A program made the translations under genes and the position numbers. This document shows, piece after piece, positions 17,441 to 22,850 of a stretch of 27,996 nucleotides of DNA. Each line of letters begins with the position of its first letter. Within the stretch, counting starts at the first letter, position 1. This DNA is from a virus: the IMG/VR virus record IMGVR_UViG_3300037793_000039, positions 1-27,996 of that record; one strand, given 5' to 3'. The notes beneath the pieces are model-generated. The model was not told the origin of the DNA and searched no databases. It saw only the letters and a program-made list of their open reading frames with translations.

Positions 17441-17722
17441 TCAGGCTCGCTTCCGTTGTTGTGATTGCTTTGTTTCGTGTTGCTCCTGTGCGATCTCGCG
17501 AAGGAGCTTAAATTCTTCTTCGAAACGCTTTAATATTATATCGCTGTGAGTGCTGCAACCGCAAGGGCTTGTAACGGGCAGATCGTCACCATAGCATTCG
17601 GGGTCATCAGGGTCAGTGGGTTGCAGGGAATAGACCAGGCCATCGCCACAGCAGGCCGTGCATCTTTGGCGATGTTTTAGGGCAGAATAAAGCTCGTGGG
17701 CCATTTCGCAGATTAGTCTCAT
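17441..17722 (-). CDS. Small Cys-rich protein, 93 aa
   Basis: Residues around CTACCGDG and SPCGCSTHS provide CxxC and CxC pairs, compatible with one zinc site of DnaJ-like zinc-ribbon type. The C-terminal 35 residues are a charged helix (ILKRFEEEFKLLREIAQEQ). GAGAGGAG lies 6 bp before the ATG. Positioned between the small and large terminase genes, it may be a packaging accessory, but this is only from location. Confidence 0.65.
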   Translation of the reverse strand: MRLICEMAHELYSALKHRQRCTACCGDGLVYSLQPTDPDDPECYGDDLPVTSPCGCSTHSDIILKRFEEEFKLLREIAQEQHETKQSQQRKRA

Positions 17723-17820
17723 AGCAGCTCCTCTCGAGGATCAGGTAACGTACAGGTGGAAGATGAACTCAGGTGATGAGATCAAGTTGTATTTTTTTTA
17801 AGCTTCGTTTGTCCTTTCTA

Positions 17821-17835
17821 TTGTAATTGTTACAA
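17821..17835. promoter_or_regulatory. Short perfect inverted repeat near small-terminase stop
   Basis: TTGTAA-TTG-TTACAA is a perfect 6-bp dyad located just after the stop of the small terminase gene, in the 114-bp gap before the Cys-rich gene. It could be an operator for a dimeric regulator or chance in AT-rich DNA. No clear promoter elements are next to it. Confidence 0.3.
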
Positions 17836-17836
17836 A

Positions 17837-18454
17837 TTAAATCCCGGGCGGGACCGGCTCCGGATCCGGCACGTTTGTGTATACATTGAAAGTGCCGGTC
17901 TTGGCAATATCGCCATCTTTGCGGTCCAAGGCTAAGCTCTTGCGCTCGATGTCAACGGCCGCAGTCAGCGACCTGGAGGCGTTGGTCAGCGCCTGGGCCC
18001 GCTTGGTGACATCATCTTGCAGCTGCACCTCGCTGCCGTCTTTTGTAACCACCGTAAACGGCTCGTTGGCATCGACCTCGCGGATAATTCTCATCGCCGC
18101 CGCTCTCAGCTCATCCGCATTCCGCCTGTGTTTGTACACAGCCTCAGCGGCCACCTCGGCCGCCTCGTCGACTGTTTCGTCATCTGACTTCCTGTCTCTC
18201 GGGGCTTTGTCAACAGCACCGTCAACACCACCAGCGCGGTCTGTTTTTTCAATCACCTTTCGGGCGACAGCTTTTTCATAGCGCTCGGACAGATCCCGCT
18301 TCCATTTTTCTTTTCGGGCCACCACACCGATGCGTTGCCGGCTGATGCTTTCTCCTGGGAATTGCTCGGCATATTTGTCCGAGATTTGCCCGAGGGTGAA
18401 TCCCAACTCGAAGCGTTTTCGTATCCATTCCCAGTTTTTCTCACGTGGGTTCAT
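17837..18454 (-). CDS. terS: Terminase small subunit, 205 aa
   Basis: The N-terminal 50 residues form a helix-turn-helix-type DNA-binding domain (FELGFTLGQISDKYAEQF, then SRQRIGVVARKEKW). The middle is acidic and helical, fitting the oligomerisation core, and the Pro-rich C-terminus (VPDPEPVPPGI) would contact the large subunit. Small terminases recognise the packaging start site. AGGGGG lies about 10 bp before the ATG. The 9-bp repeat array begins only 17 bp upstream of this start, which makes a recognition link worth testing. The call rests on domain order and the position before the large terminase. Confidence 0.75.
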   Translation of the reverse strand: MNPREKNWEWIRKRFELGFTLGQISDKYAEQFPGESISRQRIGVVARKEKWKRDLSERYEKAVARKVIEKTDRAGGVDGAVDKAPRDRKSDDETVDEAAEVAAEAVYKHRRNADELRAAAMRIIREVDANEPFTVVTKDGSEVQLQDDVTKRAQALTNASRSLTAAVDIERKSLALDRKDGDIAKTGTFNVYTNVPDPEPVPPGI

Positions 18455-18470
18455 ATTCGCTTTTCCCCCT

Positions 18471-18887
18471 TGGGTTTCTAATTAAGCCTGGCACGCTATT
18501 CCTGCATGGGTTTCTATATCTTAATGGCTCGCTTGGACATATTGGGTTTCTATCCCATAACGGCTGACACGCTTTTTCCGTCTGGTTTTCTTTTCATAGA
18601 TGGCTCGCTTCTGAACATTGGGTTTCTATGTCATGACGGCTGGCACGCTTTTTCCCTCTGGGTTTTTAGTGCAAGCTGGCACGCTTTTCCACCGTGGGTT
18701 TTTAGGTCATGACGGCTGGCACGCTCAGGTTCGGCGGGTTCCTAATTTTTTATGGCACGCTAAGAAGCGATGGGTTACTCAGCTATCCTGGCTCGCTTTG
18801 CATATGTGGGTTTTTATGGTGGTCTGGCACGCTCTCTTTGAATGGGTTCTTGGTTTGCCTTGGCACGCTAATTACCGATGGTCTCCT
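18471..18887. repeat. Anchor-spacer array, block I (18/36-bp period)
   Basis: About 23 alternating 9-bp anchors (plus-strand sense): type B TGGGTTTCT or TGGGTTTTT at 18471, 18507, 18543, 18583 and onward, and type A TGGCACGCT or TGGCTCGCT at 18489, 18525, 18565 and onward. Anchors are separated by 9-bp spacers that differ from unit to unit. Three spacers (18552, 18628, 18704) are 13 bp and all end in CGGC, breaking any reading frame. TGGCACGCT dominates type A here, unlike blocks II-IV. A near-duplicate of about 76 bp is visible (compare 18628 with 18704). The block ends in a T-run and degenerates by 18887. It occupies the leader of the small terminase gene. Confidence 0.9.
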
Positions 18888-18911
18888 TTTTTTTAACGGC
18901 ACACCATTTTT

Positions 18912-19062
18912 TTGTCACCTACCTCGCCAACCTCGCCGTACCTCGCGGCGAAGAAGATATGGGTGAGGGTGACAAGCCACACCATCGCCTACTAACCCGG
19001 CGGCTTTCGATACACGCTGTGCTGTCCGGTGTGTTCTGCCCCTTGGCAGCTTGTCACCCCTC
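18912..19062. ncRNA. Cloverleaf-like structured segment with alternative pairing
   Basis: GAGGGTGACAAG (18965-18976) pairs with CTTGTCACCCCTC (19050-19062, one bulge) to close a multibranch structure. Inside are CACACC (18978-18983) with GGTGTG (19028-19033), a hairpin CTGCC-CCTT-GGCAG (19036-19049), and ATCG (18984-18987) with CGAT (19008-19011). The same GGTGACAA strand can instead pair with TTGTCACC at 18912-18919, which gives two mutually exclusive folds. No credible ORF is present. It fills the gap between array block I and the tRNA-like element. Sense strand is unknown; phage transcription would favour minus. Confidence 0.45.
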
Positions 19063-19068
19063 ATAATT

Positions 19069-19199
19069 TGGTTGGGCGTGGCAGGGCTTGAACCTGCAAT
19101 CGGGACATCTAAATCGGCTTTTCCCGTAGGGGAGGTTGTTTAACCTTTATCCCTCTGCCGTCAATGCTGCGTCTATCCTATTTTCGCCTACACGCCCAA
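19069..19199 (-). tRNA. Oversized tRNA-like element with Leu-type features
   Basis: On the minus strand a 7-bp acceptor GGGCGTG/CACGCCC is followed by T and A at positions 8 and 9. The D-arm GCG-AAAATAGGATAGA-CGC closely resembles tRNA-Leu, with the G18-G19 pair and the conserved A residues. A perfect T-arm GCAGG-TTCAAGC-CCTGC and discriminator A are present, followed by ACCA. A CGGGA/TCCCG stem sits where a class II variable arm is expected. The body is 125 bases, about 40 more than a class II tRNA, and no normal 5-bp/7-base anticodon arm can be drawn; the surplus contains a nested hairpin (AGGTT-AAAC-AACCT). It may be a pseudogene with an insertion, a tRNA with an intron, or a tRNA mimic. 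Confidence 0.5.
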
Positions 19200-19214
19200 C
19201 ATGAAAAACCCCCC

Positions 19215-19245
19215 AAATATTGATTATTTGAAAAAATCAATATTT
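19215..19245 (-). terminator. AT-rich hairpin between anti-CBASS gene and tRNA-like element
   Basis: AAATATTGATT (19215-19225) and AATCAATATTT (19235-19245) are perfect 11-bp inverted repeats with a 9-bp loop. On the minus strand the stem is followed by GGGGGG and TTTTT, an unusual tail that makes termination uncertain. It lies after the stop of the Acb2-like gene. An operator role is the alternative. Confidence 0.45.
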
Positions 19246-19309
19246 CACCAGTTTTTTTCTTACCCATTCTATGCAATAATTATAGGTTTAAATCGTCTTT
19301 CCGGATCGC

Positions 19310-19543
19310 TTAATCCCCTTCGTTTCGAGCAATCGCTGCATTTGCCCACATGACCGATTCTTCAAGTTTCCGGACGGCTAATGTTTGCTCCCGGCTATAG
19401 GGCGTTTTTTCTATCATAAGCTTCGCCAACTCAAGGGCCGCATCGCGCAGCATTTGGTAGCGTTGCTCTTGATCGCCAATCGGGGGGTGATAGACGAACC
19501 AATTTTCGAGTTGCTTAGTCGTAATCATTTTCCAGTCTTTCAT
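19310..19543 (-). CDS. Acb2/Tad1-like anti-CBASS protein, 77 aa
   Basis: The sequence carries the recognisable Acb2 hairpin pattern: NWFVYHPP (residues 14-21), DQEQRYQMLRDAALELAKLM (24-43), then TLAVRKLEESVMWANAAIAR (54-73). Phage Acb2 proteins form helical oligomers that bind and sequester cyclic oligonucleotide signals produced by CBASS defence, so the host effector is not activated. Length fits the family (roughly 70-90 aa). An internal ATG at codon 6 is an alternative start. The gene overlaps the upstream small membrane peptide gene and is bounded by the tRNA-like element and array block II. The family call is from remembered motif pattern, and ligand choice cannot be judged. Confidence 0.8.
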   Translation of the reverse strand: MKDWKMITTKQLENWFVYHPPIGDQEQRYQMLRDAALELAKLMIEKTPYSREQTLAVRKLEESVMWANAAIARNEGD

Positions 19544-19652
19544 CCGACAATGGTTTTTTAAGCTCTTCGTATAATATCATCCAGAGAATGTAAAAAATTA
19601 GCAATCCTGCCGCGAGACTTTCATCTATTATTTCTTTTACAGTGATTTTCAT
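19515..19652 (-). CDS. Tiny single-pass membrane peptide, 45 aa
   Basis: MKITVKEIIDESLAAGLLIF starts a 45-residue frame with one hydrophobic segment at about residues 13-28 and an acidic C-terminus. Its end overlaps the start of the Acb2-like gene by 29 bp in another frame. The ribosome site is weak (GAGAA). It begins 19 bp beyond the first anchor of array block II, in the only AT-rich, array-free stretch nearby. The amphipathic composition looks protein-like, but function is unknown. Confidence 0.45.
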   Translation of the reverse strand: MKITVKEIIDESLAAGLLIFYILWMILYEELKKPLSDERLENDYD

Positions 19653-19671
19653 TCTAATTCTCAATCAATGA

Positions 19672-20076
19672 GGGCTCGCTCAGCTCAAGTGGGTTTCTCC
19701 CTTCGATTGGCATGCTTGTTTTCACTGGGTTTCTAAATATCTCTGGCACGCTTACACCTTACGGATGGCTACATTGCTTTGGCTCGCTGATTAGTCCTGG
19801 TGTTCTGCCCCTCTTTGGCTCGCTAGATGTTTATGGATTAACAATTTGCCCTGGCTCGCTCACATGTTATGGGTTTATAGATGTTTATGGCTCGCTCATA
19901 TGTTCTGGGTTTATAGACGATAGCGGCTCGCTTGGTCTTCGAGGGTTTTTAGCTTCCGATGGCTCGCTCACGTTTTTTGGGTTTCTGCCAATCTCCGGCT
20001 CGCTTGGAGGTATTGGGTTTCTGCCAATTCTCGGCTCGCTCACGTATTTTGGGTTTATGGCAGGTTCCGGCTCGCG
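19672..20076. repeat. Anchor-spacer array, block II
   Basis: Twelve type A anchors (mostly TGGCTCGCT or CGGCTCGCT) at 19672, 19708, 19744 and then every 36 bp to 20068 alternate with eleven type B anchors (TGGGTTTCT, TGGGTTTAT) at 19690 to 20050. Every spacer is exactly 9 bp, the most regular block. The plus frame is open for about 120 codons (GSL-xxx-GFL pattern), but the minus frame has TAA in spacers at 19825, 19861 and 19879. Repeated spacers such as AGATGTTTA (19825, 19879) and GCCAATCTC/GCCAATTCT (19987, 20023) show local duplication. Confidence 0.92.
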
Positions 20077-20109
20077 CTAACATTATACACGATTAAGCCG
20101 GTTATTAAA

Positions 20110-20604
20110 TGGCTCGGCTAAGATGACATGGGTTTGCTGCACTTTCTTGGCCCGCTTTGACTTATTGGGTTTCTATTGTTGAATGGCTCGTTTTCTGTGG
20201 TTTTCTTCTACCCTGTGGCCTCGCTTACTGCTTATGGCTTTCTATCACCTTAAGGCTCGCTGAAAACACTTGGGTTGCTCGCATGCCCTGGCTCGCATCA
20301 GTTCTTTGGGATTCTTATTATATTTGGCTCGCATCAGTTCTTTGGGATTCTATATTTTTTTGGCTCGCATCTATGCTTTGGGATTCTTAGTTTTTTTGGC
20401 TCGCTTTATTTCATAGGTTTTCTAACTCTCCGCGGCTCGCTCGATGACGCTGGTTTTCTCAAAGGTCTCGGGCTCGCTTATTTTTAATGGCTTCCTAACG
20501 CACCCTGGCTCGCTACCTTTTAGTGGTTTTCTTTTTCCCTGTGGCTCGCTTGAAACCATTGGTTTTCTAGGCTCCGCTGGCTCGCTCCTTTCATTTGATC
20601 TTCT
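20110..20604. repeat. Anchor-spacer array, block III
   Basis: About 14 type A and 14 type B anchors. The low end is irregular: 10-bp anchors TGGCTCGGCT (20110), TGGGTTTGCT (20129) and TGGCCTCGCT (20216), and a 5-bp spacer at 20193. Three near-identical units around 20289-20387 use TGGCTCGCA and TGGGATTCT with the spacer TCAGTTCTT twice. Later units use TGGTTTTCT. A 10-bp spacer at 20460 breaks phase. The last anchor overlaps the stop region of the Cys4 peptide gene. It is separated from block II by only 33 bp (20077-20109) that hold no visible feature. Confidence 0.9.
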
Positions 20605-20770
20605 CAGACAGTTTGGCTATTTGTCCCAAATAATAACTGATTGTGCAAACAACACACGTTGACTCCTCAAAGTCCCACCACATGCAATCTTCTTCCCGGC
20701 AAGTAAACTGTGGCTCTATGTCCACCAACTTTAAACTCGTTACTTTGGGGTCGGCTGACAACCCGGCCAT
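20591..20770 (-). CDS. Small Cys4 protein lodged between array blocks, 59 aa
   Basis: C-x4-C-x9-C-x2-C (CREEDCMWWDFEESTCVVC) suggests a one-metal zinc knuckle, with a helical C-terminal tail (YYLGQIAKLSEKIK). Similar short phage proteins with a C-x-WW-D/E pattern exist, function unknown. I choose the ATG at 20770 (MAGLSADPKV); the in-frame ATG at 20791 would include an array anchor (GGGCACGCT at 20778), so it is less likely. The ribosome site is weak. The gene replaces array sequence exactly: an anchor overlaps its end and another lies 8 bp before its start. Confidence 0.6.
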   Translation of the reverse strand: MAGLSADPKVTSLKLVDIEPQFTCREEDCMWWDFEESTCVVCTISYYLGQIAKLSEKIK

Positions 20771-20777
20771 TATAAAA

Positions 20778-21739
20778 GGGCACGCTGACATAAGCTTTTT
20801 TCCTCTTCTTTTTGTGGCTCGCTGGTTTCTTCTGGCTCTCTCATATCCTTTTGGCTCGCTTGACCTCCCTGGCGTCCTTTATCTTCCTGGCGCTATGGAT
20901 CGCTTAAATCAATAGGGTTGCTCATCATCCATGGCTCGCTAGATTCCATCGGGGTTCTGGTTTTTTTTGGCTCGCTCAGCCACTTTGGGGTTCTAATCGC
21001 TTCTGGCTCGCTCAGGCATATTGGGGTTCTGGTTTCTTGTGGCTCGCTCCGGCATATTGGGGTTCTGGTTTTTTTTGGCTCGCTCGGGCATGTTGGGGTT
21101 CTGATGGCTAATGGCGACTTATTACTCTTTTCTTCTGGCTCGCTCCGGTACATTGGGGTTCTGGTTTTTTTTGGCTTGCTTATGGATGCCGGTTTTCTTG
21201 CCTCTATTGGCTCGCTTATTAGAAATGGTTTTCTCCCTCATTTTGGCTAGCTTACTGGGGGGGGTTCTAAACTTTTGTGGCTCGCTTGGGAATTCCGGTT
21301 TTCTATCCTTGCCTGGCTCGCTTACTGTTTTTGGGTTTATTTTTTCATCTGGCTCGCTTGGGAATGCCGGCTTTCTAACCTCCCCTGGCTCGCTTTTTTC
21401 GTCTGGTTTTTTAAACCTCCCTGGCTCGCTTTGGACGCATGGTTTTCTAACGTGATTCGGCCGCGCTACAACTCGATGGTTTTCTTTGTCCAGATGGCTC
21501 GCTTGGGACGCATGGCTTTCTAACATGGCTCGGCCGCGCTACAATGAATTGGTTTTCTTTGTCCTAGTGGCTCGCTTGACCAAGCTGGTTTTCTGAAAAT
21601 TTTTGGCCGCGCTCAGAAAAAGTGGTTTTCTTTGACTCGTTGGCTCGCTTGGGAGGCATGGTTTTCTACCAACCCCTGGCTCGCTTGACCAGACTGGTTT
21701 TCTGACAATTATTGGCACGCTCATCTGTTTTGGGGTTTT
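20778..21739. repeat. Anchor-spacer array, block IV
   Basis: The longest block, about 27 type A and 26 type B anchors. Its low end (20778-20905) is ragged with missing or short spacers. From 20932 it is regular. Type B is mainly TGGGGTTCT in 20950-21162 and mainly TGGTTTTCT in 21190-21703, so the two halves expanded separately. A 10-bp type A variant with core GGCCGCGCT recurs at 21458, 21531 and 21604, defining a 73-bp higher-order repeat. Related spacers recur, for example CAGGCATAT, CCGGCATAT and CCGGTACAT, and TTGTCCAGA with TTGTCCTAG. The array ends at 21739. Confidence 0.92.
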
Positions 21740-21819
21740 TAGTTGTTTCGGCGTGAGCCTTTTCCCTACCAGGGGCTTTATAGGCTGTCAATATATTTAT
21801 TTAGAACGTAGCGACAATT

Positions 21820-22032
21820 CTACCGTTTCTTTTCGGTTACCATCCTCACCCGGGCGAATTTGCGCTCGGTGTCCCGGTAATGAACTCGCGGCCGCAAACC
21901 CTCAGCTCGGCCGTGTCTGCAAATCCAGCACGTGCAAGCGGCCATGTCCCAGTGCTGCGTCATTATCCTTTCGACAATCTCCTCAGCGCTCATTTTCTGC
22001 CTCCTCTCGACAACCTTTGTTAGATTGACCAT
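21820..22032 (-). CDS. Small Cys-motif protein, 70 or 57 aa, with two ribosome sites
   Basis: Contains CTCWIC (C-x-C-x2-C) followed by R-H, then a basic tail (RDTERKFARVRMVTEKKR). Two starts are equally supported: the ATG at 22032 and one 13 codons later, each preceded by GAGAGGAGGCA-A at 7-8 bp. The repeat of this 16-bp leader looks like a short duplication. The first start overlaps the radical SAM gene stop. A metal-binding role is possible. It is the last ordinary gene before the array in transcription order. Confidence 0.6.
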   Translation of the reverse strand: MVNLTKVVERRQKMSAEEIVERIMTQHWDMAACTCWICRHGRAEGLRPRVHYRDTERKFARVRMVTEKKR

Positions 22033-22841
22033 TTTTTGCCTCCTCTCTTTTTGTTATTGTACGCCGCCGGCCGGCTCCATTTCCTGGCCATATCGGTCCA
22101 GTCGCGGGTGTAGACCTTTGGCTCCTCGGGTTGGTAGAGCTGGCAAAATGGCAAAAAGCCCATATCGTAAACCGCCTCGAGCCTGGCCTCGGCTTGATTT
22201 AATGATTCACCATCATAGCCGATCATCACATAGGCCCGCTTCTTCCACAGCGGCAGCTCGCCAAACAGCTTGGCCGCATATTTCAACGGCCGGAGGGCAC
22301 CTTCCTCGTCGGCAGCAAACCACAGCTCGCCTATGGTGATCGATTTAAAGAGCTCAAGGTGCCAGGGCCTGAGCAGCCTGGCATCCAGCCCGCCGTTAAA
22401 AGATGCCGCTTTGCGCTGGTCGCGCAGCATGGCGAACACCCGCTCAACGTGTGCTTTTGAGCAAGCAAGGATGTTGTTGTCTTGGATGATGTGACCAGGA
22501 GCGATCGATTTGAGCTCGCGGATCCGGCCTTCTCTTGCCGGCACGTGGCACCAGGGACAGTGCCGAATGCACCCGCGGCTGGTGATGGTGATGCCTTTTC
22601 TTAGAAAGAGTCCAGCGGTGAATTCACCGCCTGGATCCCCGAGGCCTGGTCCGCCGAGTTCAACTCTGCTGTAGAACCGCGACCAGGACCGCTGCAGATG
22701 CTCGGCCCTCGGAATATCCCAGGTGAACGGAACCGAGATTGCAACAGGTTGCTCGGGCGGCCGAAACAGCTCAGGTTCGCCAAAAAAAGCAAGCTCATCG
22801 TCAGGGGTCCATTTAGACTTGCGTAAAAAAACACGGATCAA
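22020..22841 (-). CDS. Radical SAM domain protein, 273 aa
   Basis: Residues 91-98 (CIRHCPWC) give the C-x3-C-x2-C motif that binds the catalytic 4Fe-4S cluster, preceded by a strand ITITSRG as usual. The downstream FNGGLDARLL and IGELWFAADE fit the glycine-rich and acidic positions of the partial TIM barrel. The enzyme would cleave S-adenosylmethionine to make a 5'-deoxyadenosyl radical, but the substrate is not evident. The N-terminal 80 residues have no recognised domain. It is encoded between a membrane-anchored protein and a small Cys protein. Radical SAM proteins are known in phages, sometimes for nucleotide or peptide modification; no partner here indicates which. Confidence 0.85.
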   Translation of the reverse strand: MIRVFLRKSKWTPDDELAFFGEPELFRPPEQPVAISVPFTWDIPRAEHLQRSWSRFYSRVELGGPGLGDPGGEFTAGLFLRKGITITSRGCIRHCPWCHVPAREGRIRELKSIAPGHIIQDNNILACSKAHVERVFAMLRDQRKAASFNGGLDARLLRPWHLELFKSITIGELWFAADEEGALRPLKYAAKLFGELPLWKKRAYVMIGYDGESLNQAEARLEAVYDMGFLPFCQLYQPEEPKVYTRDWTDMARKWSRPAAYNNKKRGGKKWSI

Positions 22842-22850
22842 AAAGCCTCC

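Noticed and set aside
18912-19062. tmRNA or second tRNA in the structured segment
   Set aside because: The closing stem is 12 bp and no T-loop or CCA end is in the right place; it is not a standard tRNA or tmRNA fold.
19712-21455. Plus-strand hydrophobic repeat proteins (GSL-xxx-GFL) across the array
   Set aside because: They change frame between blocks, lack ribosome sites, run against all other genes, and are explained by the scarcity of A on that strand. Kept as an open point only because anchor changes are conservative in this frame.
20893-21724. Minus-strand proline-rich repeat protein (SEP-xxx-RKP/RTP)
   Set aside because: Broken by frame-shifting units and by a stop in the anchor at 21244, and closed by TAA codons in block II; no start with a ribosome site.
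18471-21739. CRISPR array
   Set aside because: Anchors and spacers are 9 bp, far shorter than CRISPR repeats and spacers, two different anchors alternate, and no cas genes are present.
21763-21791. Sigma-70 promoter feeding the array on the minus strand
   Set aside because: A perfect TTGACA exists (21786-21791), but the hexamer 17 bp away is TAGGGA, a poor -10, and nothing better lies at 16 or 18 bp.
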